A DNA stretch of 64,000 nt. Source: Ignavibacteria bacterium (lineage in GTDB: Bacteria > Bacteroidota > Ignavibacteria > Ignavibacteriales > SURF-24). Both the position numbers and the translations under genes were made by a program. The stretch is taken from the NCBI GenBank assembly GCA_025612375.1, contig JAAXKN010000013.1, positions 45,398 to 109,397 of the forward strand, read 5' to 3'. Of this stretch, positions 36,546 through 45,177 are shown one piece after another (position 1 is the stretch's first letter; every line of letters begins with the position of its first letter). The notes beneath the pieces are model-generated. The model was not told where the DNA came from. It worked only from the letters and a program-made list of their open reading frames with translations, and made no database searches.

Positions 36546-38045
36546 ATGTTACACAATATTGATCTTAATAAGTTTCTCTCACTTTTTACTTATGTCCCGG
36601 ATGATCCGCTTTTATTCAGCACCGCGGAATTCTTGTTCTTTTTCTTCGCTTTCCTGATATTCTACAGCGCATTTTCAAAAAGCAGAAATTTCCGCGTATA
36701 CATTCTGATCATATTTTCACTTTTCTTTTACTATAAGGCGGCAGGACTTTATTTCCTCCTACTTATATTCAGCTCTCTGTTTAACTTTTCGGCCGGAAAA
36801 TTTATAGGGCAAAGTGAAAGCCCCCTGAAGAAAAAAACGGCGCTGATAGCATCAATTGTCGTGAATATTGGCGTTCTGTTCTACTTTAAGTACACGAATT
36901 TTTTTATTGAAATAATTAACCATATTGGCTCTTCGGCCATTACTCCTCTGGATATATTCCTTCCCGTCGGAATATCCTTTTTTACTTTCAAGGCGCTCAG
37001 CTATGTGCTTGACGTCTTCCTGGAGAAGATGGAACCCGAAGGTAGCTTCAGGGATTTTCTCCTTTATGTTTCCTTCTTCCCAAGTATTCTGGCCGGACCA
37101 ATTGACCGTGCACCTGAATTTCTGCCTCAGGTTAAAGGTGACGTGAAAATCCCGGAAAACTATATCGGACGGGGAATATTCCTTATCATTGCAGGACTCT
37201 TTAAGAAAGCCGTCATTGCCGACTACATCGGGGTAAACTTCGTGGACCGCATTTTTGAAATGCCCACGCGTTATACAGGGGTTGAAAACCTGCTCGCCGT
37301 TTATGGCTATGCACTAAAGGTTTACTGCGATTTTTCAGGCTATTCTGATATCGCTATTGGTGTGGCTCTTCTTATGGGCTTTAAGCTCATGGATAACTTC
37401 AACTCTCCTTATCAGGCGGCTTCAATTGCTGAATTCTGGAGACGCTGGCATATATCTCTTTCAAGCTGGCTCCAGGATTATCTCTTCCGCCCGCTTCAGA
37501 TGAAATTCAGAAACCTCAGAACTCTGGGCAACGCTTCAGCTCTCGTAATTACTTTCCTTATCTGCGGACTCTGGCACGGTGCATCATATACATTTATACT
37601 CTGGGGCGCAGTGCACGGCCTTATGATGGCTTTTGCCCTCTTTACAAAAAAGCCAAAGCAGATGCTATATGAAAAGCTGGGTATCAGTAACTCTAAGGTA
37701 CTCCACGTCCTCCAGGTTATTATTACGTTCCATCTCATTGCAGTGACGTGGGTTTTGTTCGGGGCAACTAGTTTCTCTTCGGCAATGGACATGTTCTCGC
37801 AGATATTTAACTATTTCAAGGGTGGCGTATTCGTACAGTTTGTACAGGCTTTCCCTTCGGTCTTCGCACTGATTATTGCGGGCTACGTACTGCATTTTAT
37901 TCCGAAATCGTTTGAGGTGAAATCTGCCGGGCTTCTTACAAAGACACCTCTTTGGGGTAAGGCTTTAATTCTTGCCGTTATGATATGGGTTGTCGCACAG
38001 GCTAAATCGGCAGACCTGCAGCCGTTTATATATTTTCAGTTCTGA
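36546..38045 (+). CDS. MBOAT-family membrane O-acyltransferase (AlgI/DltB type)
   Basis: 499 aa, about 11-12 membrane segments. AlgI/DltB hallmarks: VGISFFTFKALSYVLDV, SFFPSILAGPIDR, YCDFSGYSDIAIG, FWRRWHISLSSWLQDY with His302, and CGLWHGASYTFILWG with the invariant His344. In this subfamily the enzyme moves an acyl group from a cytoplasmic donor through the membrane to an extracellular acceptor, usually helped by an SGNH partner. Both partner types are encoded here, and the donor would be the acyl-ACP made by the preceding ligase and carrier. No strong ribosome binding site before the ATG. Confidence 0.94.
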   Translation: MLHNIDLNKFLSLFTYVPDDPLLFSTAEFLFFFFAFLIFYSAFSKSRNFRVYILIIFSLFFYYKAAGLYFLLLIFSSLFNFSAGKFIGQSESPLKKKTALIASIVVNIGVLFYFKYTNFFIEIINHIGSSAITPLDIFLPVGISFFTFKALSYVLDVFLEKMEPEGSFRDFLLYVSFFPSILAGPIDRAPEFLPQVKGDVKIPENYIGRGIFLIIAGLFKKAVIADYIGVNFVDRIFEMPTRYTGVENLLAVYGYALKVYCDFSGYSDIAIGVALLMGFKLMDNFNSPYQAASIAEFWRRWHISLSSWLQDYLFRPLQMKFRNLRTLGNASALVITFLICGLWHGASYTFILWGAVHGLMMAFALFTKKPKQMLYEKLGISNSKVLHVLQVIITFHLIAVTWVLFGATSFSSAMDMFSQIFNYFKGGVFVQFVQAFPSVFALIIAGYVLHFIPKSFEVKSAGLLTKTPLWGKALILAVMIWVVAQAKSADLQPFIYFQF

Positions 38046-38089
38046 CAGTGGCTAAAAATGATGGTAACATTTTAATCAGGTGAATTAAG

Positions 38090-38773
38090 ATGAAAAGGGA
38101 AGTATGGATTCTTTCGTTTTTCTTCTTTTTCTTTTTTGCTTCGGAGCTCTGTGCCCGTGCTGATTCAACTTACTACAACGGGACACTGGATCACCGCCTT
38201 CAGGTTGGGCTCTACAGCATATATAAAACCGAGCACGCCGAAATTGTCATGCTCGGAAATTCCCTTACTCACGGCGTTAACTGGAATGAGCTCCTTGGCA
38301 GAACCGACATTGCTGAACGCGGCATCCCGGGTGACGGCATAAGGGATTACCTGAGCCGCATGCAGTATGTCTTTAGGCTTAAGCCCAAAATATGCTTTAT
38401 CATGGGAGGCATCAACGACCTTTATTCGGGCTATCCCCCTGAACTGATCTCAGCCAACTACATAAAGGTAGTTGAGGCTCTTAAGGAAAATGGCATTATC
38501 CCTGTTATGCAGTCCCCTTTATATGTCGCTTCAAAATACATGCTCGCCTCAAAGAAAAATCAGGAAATTGCAACCTTAAACAACCTCCTTAAATCATATG
38601 CAGAAAAAAAAGGAATATTGTTTATCGACCTCAACTCCAAAATGAGCCGCGGGGGATATCTTAGAAGCGAACTTACATTTGACGGCATCCACCTGAATGC
38701 AGATGGCTATCTTATCTGGCGCGATGAGATTGCACCAGTAATAAACAGGCTCCTGGAACCGGGCTCCGGATAG
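38090..38773 (+). CDS. Secreted SGNH/GDSL-family hydrolase (paralogue B)
   Basis: 227 aa. Signal peptide with an unusually Phe-rich core (residues 7-18). SGNH blocks match paralogue A: Ser58 in VMLGNSLTHG, Gly in ERGIPGD, Asn in GGINDLYSG, Asp198/His201 in FDGIHLNADGY. Active as judged by sequence. It may remove acyl groups added by the cluster or act as an alternative transferase. 44 bases after the MBOAT gene; it is the last gene before a 370-base gap. Confidence 0.9.
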   Translation: MKREVWILSFFFFFFFASELCARADSTYYNGTLDHRLQVGLYSIYKTEHAEIVMLGNSLTHGVNWNELLGRTDIAERGIPGDGIRDYLSRMQYVFRLKPKICFIMGGINDLYSGYPPELISANYIKVVEALKENGIIPVMQSPLYVASKYMLASKKNQEIATLNNLLKSYAEKKGILFIDLNSKMSRGGYLRSELTFDGIHLNADGYLIWRDEIAPVINRLLEPGSG

Positions 38774-39143
38774 CTCAAGCTGAAATTTCCTGAATTTTTT
38801 CTCTCCCTGGGTGAACTATCTTCTCTCAGAAAATTACACCATAATTTAGTGCAATTACCATGGATTGGGCCCTTTTGGGCTGCAAAATTATTCCTAAATG
38901 TCTTCCCGGGGCTTGACAATGAAAATTCCACCTGTTAACTTAAAAAGCGTTATTTGTTTTTATAAATGCAGTGACCGCGCTCATTGCTTTTTTTGTGATA
39001 CGGTAAATTTTGCTTCTCTTTTTGAAATAACTGGCATAAATATAGATTTTTTCTCCGGCCTTTGCCTGGGCCGGGTTTTCTGGTGTAAGTTATTTTTCTG
39101 TCTTTGCACAGACTTCTACTTTTATTATTAAATTGAGGGGAAA
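38774..39143. other. Intergenic region upstream of the repeat protein gene
   Basis: 370 bases, T-rich. A possible promoter for the next gene is TTGACA at 38913-38918 with a weak TAACTT -10 after 17 bases; others closer to the start may be used. No terminator with a clear T-run was found after the SGNH gene. A short frame across 38898-39131 is Phe/Cys-rich and is not believed. Confidence 0.4.
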
Positions 39144-41696
39144 ATGAGAAGAGTTATTTTTACTAAGCTTCTGCTTTTGTGTCTGCTGCTCCTTCCTGCA
39201 GCGCTCTATGCACAGGCACCTGCGGCGGTTACTTTGATTGCTCCTGAGAATAAGGCTGCCGGCGTTTCAATTCAACCGATGCTATACTGGAATATTTCTG
39301 CCGGAGCAACAACATACTGGCTCCAGATTTCTACGGATAAGGATTTCTCCAAAATATTTTGTGAAGTCGGCTTAAGTGCTGCTTCGCAGCTGCCAAATAA
39401 TTTTGCTGCGTGGATGCCTTTAACTGCTGCACAACGCTTTGAAAACAATAAGCAGTACTACTGGCATGTTAAGGCTGGCAATGAATCATGGGGACCTTAC
39501 TCCGAAACGAGAAGTTTCTACACAATGGCCGAGGTTAAACCTCTGCTGACATATCCGGTAAACAATACGGTGATTTATACAAAATCAGTGAATTTTTCCT
39601 GGTATACTATTCCTAACAGCCCGGGTGTGAAATATGACCTCATCTTTTCAAGGACAGCTCCTGTCGACAATCAGCTCGTTGCTCCTGAAGGATTTCCCGA
39701 TTTGGAACAGACATATTATACAATCTATAATCTTGAAAGAGGTAAAACCTACTACTGGCTGGTCCGCTCTAAGTCCGCGGCCGGCTATATAATTTCCTAC
39801 TCCAAAATTGAAAGCTTTTCAATTCCCGCTGACCCGGGACCTATAACTCCCACTCCAAGCTGGCCCGTTGGAGGCGCAACTGTTTATACTTCATCGCCTG
39901 AGTTCCTGTGGTATCTTGGTTCTGCCGACCCGGGACTGGAATTTAACGTATACTATTCTGCCACGCCGAACTTTGTAATTGACGGTACTACGCTTAACAC
40001 TGGCTGGAGCCGGGATTCATATGCAAAGGTTACATCCGACCTGGCAGCCGGAGACTACTACTGGAAAGTAAAATCCAGACTTATTAGCGACAACTCGAAA
40101 GAAAGCGCTGCGTCAGATGAAGCGCATTTTAAGATTTATTCCGGACTGGCTCAGACTGCACCGGTGCCCGTCCCATCATGGCCCGTTGGCGCGGCCACTG
40201 TGTATTCAACTTCAGTACAGTCCTGCTGGTATCTGAATACATACTTCCCGGGCCTTTACTATCAGATACAGTATAAAAAATTAACCGACGCTTCCTATAC
40301 AAAGACAGCCTGGACTCAGAATAGTTATTTTGCTCTTGAAGGCTTAACTGCCGGTGAAAGCTATCAGTGGCAGGTCAGATCCTCAGTGGATAGTTCTGAA
40401 GCTAAAGCTTCCGCCTGGTCCACCGTAGAGGCTAAGTTCAAGATCGACGGAGGAATTATTCCAACAGCAATTATACCCACTCCGTCGTGGCCCATAGGGG
40501 GTACAGCTGTTTATTCAAAAACCCCTAACTTTTCGTGGTATGTGGGCGGAGATGGAACAGGGCTTCAGTACCAGGTTCAGTATGCTGAGGACAAGGATTT
40601 TACATCAGGGGTGGTTACTCTTTCTCCTACTTCGGACTTGTCCACTTCAGGAGCTGAAAATTCTCTCTTGGCCGGCAAAGTATACTACTGGCACGTTCAG
40701 TCGAGGCTGGGCTTAAACGGTTCGTGGACAGCGCCTTCGGCCCCGGCGGAGTTTAAGGTAGTTGCAGAGGCTGCGGTTAAGCCATTAAAGCCTATTATAT
40801 CTTCACCATGCCCCGGAGAGCAGTTAAGTTCCAATACTGCAAAACTGCAGTGGTTCCTGCCAGGTTCACCCGAAGGCCTGAAGTTCTGCGTGGTGATTTA
40901 TAAACAGACATTCAGCCCCGAGAACCAGTTCATAAGACAGGAAGCTATTACAGAGATGAATGCAACTTACACTGGTTTTGTTCCCGGCGCTACTTATGCA
41001 TGGGTAGTTTACTCATATGAAGCCGAGCATCCGGAAAATATTTCTGAACATTCAGATGTGGCTACTTTTACGGTAACCCCCGGAATTTTGTCCATCATTC
41101 CGATTACAGGAAGTCCGGTAAGAGGAGTTAGGATTTCTACAGATTCACCTGTTTTAAGCTGGTTTGTCCCAGCCGCAACTTCACCTTTGAAGTATGAGGT
41201 CCAGTATTCGCTTAATAAGGATATGTCCGATGCCAAAACTGTAACAGGCATAGAATCAACAAATAAAACACTGGACGGCCTTAGTGAAGGAACTACATAT
41301 TACTGGAAGGTGAGATCATTTAATTCAGAAGGGAAAGCCTCCGCATTTTCAAACGTGGAAAGCTTTGTTGCAGCTTCAGTAACCGGCGTGGAAACGGGAA
41401 GCAACTCAGTTATTCCTGAAAAGTTTGAGGTTTCTAAGAACTATCCCAACCCGTTTAACCCGTCTACTGCAATCAGGCTGAGCCTGCCTGCGGCCTCTTT
41501 TGTGACGGTTAAGATTTACAATATGCTGGGACAGGAAGTAAAAACACTTCTTCATGGACAGACTGCTTCCGGCCTGCACACTCTGCTCTGGCATGGAGAG
41601 GACAACGCGGGCAGCATTCTTCCAAGCGGATCCTATATCTACAGGGTTACGGCAGGGGAGAATGTGACTACGGGAAAAATGATGTTCCTGAAATAA
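39144..41696 (+). CDS. Secreted repeat protein with T9SS type A sorting domain, 850 aa
   Basis: Signal peptide MRRVIFTKLLLLCLLLLPAA..., cleaved near YAQA (residue 24). The body is a chain of about six to seven beta-sandwich, fibronectin-III-like modules of 100-115 residues. Several begin with a near-identical TPSWPVGGATVY or PSWPIGGTAVY, a strand FxWYL, and end YYWKVKSR / YYWHVQSR. The C-terminal 80 residues hold the T9SS sorting domain: FEVSKNYPNPFNPST, VKIYNMLGQEV, SGSYIYRVTAG. The protein is expected on the cell surface, perhaps for adhesion or glycan binding. GAGGGG before the ATG. Confidence 0.92.
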   Translation: MRRVIFTKLLLLCLLLLPAALYAQAPAAVTLIAPENKAAGVSIQPMLYWNISAGATTYWLQISTDKDFSKIFCEVGLSAASQLPNNFAAWMPLTAAQRFENNKQYYWHVKAGNESWGPYSETRSFYTMAEVKPLLTYPVNNTVIYTKSVNFSWYTIPNSPGVKYDLIFSRTAPVDNQLVAPEGFPDLEQTYYTIYNLERGKTYYWLVRSKSAAGYIISYSKIESFSIPADPGPITPTPSWPVGGATVYTSSPEFLWYLGSADPGLEFNVYYSATPNFVIDGTTLNTGWSRDSYAKVTSDLAAGDYYWKVKSRLISDNSKESAASDEAHFKIYSGLAQTAPVPVPSWPVGAATVYSTSVQSCWYLNTYFPGLYYQIQYKKLTDASYTKTAWTQNSYFALEGLTAGESYQWQVRSSVDSSEAKASAWSTVEAKFKIDGGIIPTAIIPTPSWPIGGTAVYSKTPNFSWYVGGDGTGLQYQVQYAEDKDFTSGVVTLSPTSDLSTSGAENSLLAGKVYYWHVQSRLGLNGSWTAPSAPAEFKVVAEAAVKPLKPIISSPCPGEQLSSNTAKLQWFLPGSPEGLKFCVVIYKQTFSPENQFIRQEAITEMNATYTGFVPGATYAWVVYSYEAEHPENISEHSDVATFTVTPGILSIIPITGSPVRGVRISTDSPVLSWFVPAATSPLKYEVQYSLNKDMSDAKTVTGIESTNKTLDGLSEGTTYYWKVRSFNSEGKASAFSNVESFVAASVTGVETGSNSVIPEKFEVSKNYPNPFNPSTAIRLSLPAASFVTVKIYNMLGQEVKTLLHGQTASGLHTLLWHGEDNAGSILPSGSYIYRVTAGENVTTGKMMFLK
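39831..40780 (+). repeat. Tandem fibronectin-like modules inside the repeat protein gene
   Basis: Protein-level repeats start at about 39846, 40167 and 40479 (TPSWPVGG, VPSWPVGA and TPSWPIGG), spaced about 310-320 bases apart; flanking modules are more diverged. Confidence 0.75.
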
Positions 41697-41723
41697 CCCT
41701 CTCTGACGTGTAAAAGTAATTTG

Positions 41724-41762
41724 GGCCCCCTTAAAAGTAATATACTTGCAAGGGGGCCTGTT
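41724..41762 (+). terminator. Terminator after the repeat protein gene
   Basis: Arms GGGCCCCCTT and AAGGGGGCCT around a loop of about 17 bases; GTTTATT follows. Confidence 0.7.
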
Positions 41763-41955
41763 TATTCATTGCAGCTTGTTTTATGCAATTTACCCTTATA
41801 TACCGGTATTTTTATTCATGGCTCATACCTTTTATTCTCTCTTCCTAAGGCTTTTGCCTTTTTGCATTATAATTCGTTTCCCATTTTAAATTATTTTGTT
41901 AACTTTGGATGATAAAAATTGCGGTTTATTTATTATCGGTCTTTTCGGGGCTAAT

Positions 41956-43890
41956 ATGGACGATCATAATAATACAGGATCTGATCCGGTAAAGAAAACC
42001 TTGAGACAGCCTGGAGATTGTGAGGCTTCACTCGATATGAAAGACTTTACCTTGAAGCATGACCCGCCGGGAATTTCCAGCTCAAGTCTGGAAATAATAC
42101 TCGACTCCGTACCATCCTACATTTTTTATAAAGATGAAGACGACAGGTACGTAAATGTCAATAAGGCTATGGCTGAGGTTTGCGGAATCCAGAAGGAAAA
42201 CTGGACCGGTAAGACAACCGCTGAACTGTTCCCGGACTTCTCGGCTGACTTCCTCCTGCTCGACCAGGAGGTAATCAGTAGCGGCAAGGCATTTAGAAAT
42301 ATCGAACAGCTTTTCCATACCCCTGAGGGGATTAAATGGCTTCAGACCGATAAGATCCCGCATATTGATGAAAATGGAAAAGTTAAAGGCGTAGTTTCAA
42401 TTTCAACTGATATTACCAAACGCAAAGAAGTTGAAACTTCACTGAAGGTGTCTGAAACAAAGTACAGAATCGTTGCTGAAAATACATACGACTGGGAATT
42501 CTGGATAAGTCCCGATGGGTGCTTTATCTATTCATCCCCGTCCTGCATGAGAATTTCCGGCTACGGAGCTGAAGAATTTGAAAACGATCCTAAACTTTTT
42601 GAATCCATTATTTATCCTGAGGATTTGGACTTCTATCTGTCTCATACATGCGACAAAAAAAGCTACCATGAGCAGACTGAAATAGAATTCAGGATCGTAA
42701 AAAGAGGCGGGGAAGTGCGCTGGATTGCTCACCTCTCTCAGCCGGCCTATGGCCCGGAAAACGTGCTCCTGGGCAGACGCGGCAGCAACCGCGACATTAC
42801 CGAAAGGAAAATTGCCGAAGAGGCCCTCTCCATGAGCGAAAAACGCTACAGGATTCTGGCTCAGAATTTTCCGAATGGATGCGTTATTCTCTTTGATAAA
42901 AATCTGCGCTACATAGTAGCCGACGGTAATGAAATTGCCAGAACCAGTCCTTACCTCGACTCTGTCGTAGGAAAAACTATATGGGAACTATATCCGCCTG
43001 AAACGTGTAAACTGATTGAGCCATTTTACCGCGCGGCTTTGGATGGCAAGGAAAATATTTTTATTCAAAAGCTCTTTGACAGGTTTTACGAATTCCATAC
43101 TCTGCCAATAAAGGAAAAAGACGGCCTCGTCTCGGCTGGAATGTGCCTCATGCTGGACGTTACAAAAAAGATTCAAGACGAAGAAGAGCTAAAAGCCATT
43201 AATGCGGGCAAGGATAAGCTTTTCTCAATTATCGCACACGATCTTAAAAGCCCCTTTACTGCACTGCTGGGGTTTTCTGAATATATGACTAATTACCTGG
43301 AGGACCTCAACCCGGATGAAATTAAAGAGTTCGCAGGCAGCATCTATAAATCCGCCAGCGGCGTATATAAACTGATTGAAAATCTTTTGCAGTGGTCGCG
43401 CCTCCAGCTTGGAAGAATTGAGTTTGTACCCCAGGCATTTAACTTTTATGAGCTGGGTGACGAGGTCGTTCAGCTCTATCAGGCTAACGCCTGTAAAAAG
43501 AAGATAACGCTCTGCTATGAAATCGAACCGGCACTTATGGTTTATGCAGATAAGCAGATGACTGATACCATTTTGCGTAACCTCATCTCTAATGCAATTA
43601 AATTTACAGGGCAGGCCGGAACGGTCAGCCTAATGGCACAAAGGGATAAGGACGTCGTCAAAATTTCAGTAATCGATACAGGCAAGGGAATGGACAGCCT
43701 CCAGCTTTCAAAACTCTTCAGCTTAAGTGAAAACCGCACTACTCCGGGCACTGAGCAGGAGAAGGGAACAGGACTGGGACTTTTAATCTGCAAGGAATTT
43801 GTTGAAAAAAACGGAGGAACGCTTGCCGTCGAAAGCCTGACTGGCCATGGCAGCAGCTTTACTTTTACACTGCCTTTGGCCTTGAAATAA
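41956..43890 (+). CDS. PAS-domain sensor histidine kinase
   Basis: 644 aa from the ATG at 41956 (CGGGGC upstream); an in-frame TTG at 41896 would add 20 residues. No membrane helix, so cytosolic. Three PAS domains (about 42-150, 165-290 and 300-405; markers YIFYKDEDDRYVNVN, VKGVVSISTDITKRKE, SNRDITERK), then HisKA with phosphoacceptor His428 (FSIIAHDLKSPF), and an ATPase with N box RNLISNAIKFT, G1 DTGKGM and G2 GTGLGL. A soluble redox or ligand sensor is likely. No response regulator gene lies beside it. Confidence 0.94.
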   Translation: MDDHNNTGSDPVKKTLRQPGDCEASLDMKDFTLKHDPPGISSSSLEIILDSVPSYIFYKDEDDRYVNVNKAMAEVCGIQKENWTGKTTAELFPDFSADFLLLDQEVISSGKAFRNIEQLFHTPEGIKWLQTDKIPHIDENGKVKGVVSISTDITKRKEVETSLKVSETKYRIVAENTYDWEFWISPDGCFIYSSPSCMRISGYGAEEFENDPKLFESIIYPEDLDFYLSHTCDKKSYHEQTEIEFRIVKRGGEVRWIAHLSQPAYGPENVLLGRRGSNRDITERKIAEEALSMSEKRYRILAQNFPNGCVILFDKNLRYIVADGNEIARTSPYLDSVVGKTIWELYPPETCKLIEPFYRAALDGKENIFIQKLFDRFYEFHTLPIKEKDGLVSAGMCLMLDVTKKIQDEEELKAINAGKDKLFSIIAHDLKSPFTALLGFSEYMTNYLEDLNPDEIKEFAGSIYKSASGVYKLIENLLQWSRLQLGRIEFVPQAFNFYELGDEVVQLYQANACKKKITLCYEIEPALMVYADKQMTDTILRNLISNAIKFTGQAGTVSLMAQRDKDVVKISVIDTGKGMDSLQLSKLFSLSENRTTPGTEQEKGTGLGLLICKEFVEKNGGTLAVESLTGHGSSFTFTLPLALK

Positions 43891-43968
43891 ATGTGTGTTC
43901 ATGAAATAAATAATCTGTTACAAAATTCTTTAATTGAACCTTAAATTAATCTAAAAAACGTGAGCTAT

Positions 43969-45177
43969 ATGAAAAAAATATTTTATGTATTGTTTGCCGG
44001 TTTTTTAATTGGATCATTGACATTCACAAGTGCACAAGAGAACAAAAAAATGACAGAATTACTCGATAAAGTAAAACAGCAGTTTGCTCCTGATAAGCGT
44101 ACGGCAATTTTTAATGTTCATACGGTGGAAGAAAACGGGGCTGTAACTCTAAAAGGAGAAACAAACCTTCCGCATGCAAAAGATAAACTCCTCGCAGAAC
44201 TGAAAAAAAATAACATTAAAGTTAAAGATGAAATTTCCATGCTCCCTTCAAAGGATCTGGAAGGAAAAACTTTCGGCGTTGTAGACCTTTCAGTTGCAAA
44301 CCTCAGAACAAATCATGAACACTCGGCGGAAATGGCTACGCAGGGACTGCTTGGCACTCCTGTAAAGGTTCTTAAAAAAGATCACGGATGGTATCTCATT
44401 CAGACTCCCGATGAATATATTGCCTGGGTCGATGGCGACGGCGTTGAGACTATGACAAGAAGTGATTATGATAATTGGAATAATGCATCAAAAGTTATCT
44501 ATACCGCTTTCTACGGCTTTACGCTCTCTGAACCCGATCTTAATGCGGCTCACGTTTCAGACATCGTTAAAGGAAATATCCTGAAATATATGGGCGAAGA
44601 GAAGGGTTTTGTAAAGGTTGAATATCCCGACCAAAGGATTGCTTTTATACCCAAAGATGAATGCACAGATTTTAACGGCTGGCTCGAGAGCCGTGACCCA
44701 AGTGCAGAAAACCTTATTAAAACCGGAAAGTCACTCATGGGCCTTCCTTACCTCTGGGGCGGTACTTCTGTCAAAGGAGCCGACTGCAGCGGCTTTACAA
44801 AGACGGTTTATTACTTAAACGGCGTTATTCTGCCGCGTGATGCCTCACAGCAGGTTTATTCAGGCGATCCTGTAGATACTAAAGACAGTTTCGATAACCT
44901 TAAACCGGGCGACCTGCTTTTCTTCGGAAACAAGGCAACGGCTACTACTAAAGAGAAAGCAACTCACGTTGCAATGTACATAGGTAACGGCGAGTATATT
45001 CATTCTTCCGGAAGGGTTAGAATAAATAGCCTCGACATGTCAAAGAAAGACTTCAACTCCCACAGGTTCGATACATTCCTGAGGGCAAGGAGAATTCTTA
45101 CCTCACTGGATAAAAACGGAATATCACTCATAAAAAGCAACAATCTTAAACTGAAGGTTGAAAATGAAACAAAATAG
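43969..45177 (+). CDS. Secreted SH3-type NlpC/P60 (C40) endopeptidase
   Basis: 402 aa from ATG 43969 (GTG at 43960 also possible). Signal peptide to about ILGSLTFTSAQ. N-terminal SH3-like regions, then the NlpC/P60 domain: GLPYLWGGTSVKGADCSGF with nucleophile Cys273, and catalytic His333 in ATHVAMYIGNGEYIHSSG. Such enzymes cut between L-Ala-gamma-D-Glu and meso-DAP in wall peptides. Overlaps the next gene (Ala-Glu epimerase) by 14 bases, which fits a murein-peptide salvage pair. Confidence 0.92.
   Translation: MKKIFYVLFAGFLIGSLTFTSAQENKKMTELLDKVKQQFAPDKRTAIFNVHTVEENGAVTLKGETNLPHAKDKLLAELKKNNIKVKDEISMLPSKDLEGKTFGVVDLSVANLRTNHEHSAEMATQGLLGTPVKVLKKDHGWYLIQTPDEYIAWVDGDGVETMTRSDYDNWNNASKVIYTAFYGFTLSEPDLNAAHVSDIVKGNILKYMGEEKGFVKVEYPDQRIAFIPKDECTDFNGWLESRDPSAENLIKTGKSLMGLPYLWGGTSVKGADCSGFTKTVYYLNGVILPRDASQQVYSGDPVDTKDSFDNLKPGDLLFFGNKATATTKEKATHVAMYIGNGEYIHSSGRVRINSLDMSKKDFNSHRFDTFLRARRILTSLDKNGISLIKSNNLKLKVENETK

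Noticed and set aside
32238..38773. True DltABCD operon
   Set aside because: The ligase has FAAL blocks (PLYHDMGL, GNNIYPEDVE) and the order and SGNH types differ; Gram-negative context.
38898..39131. 77-aa frame before the repeat protein
   Set aside because: Phe/Cys-rich, no ribosome binding site, lies in the promoter region of the next gene.
41896..41955. TTG start for the histidine kinase
   Set aside because: Adds 20 residues without a domain; ATG at 41956 with a G-rich site is better.
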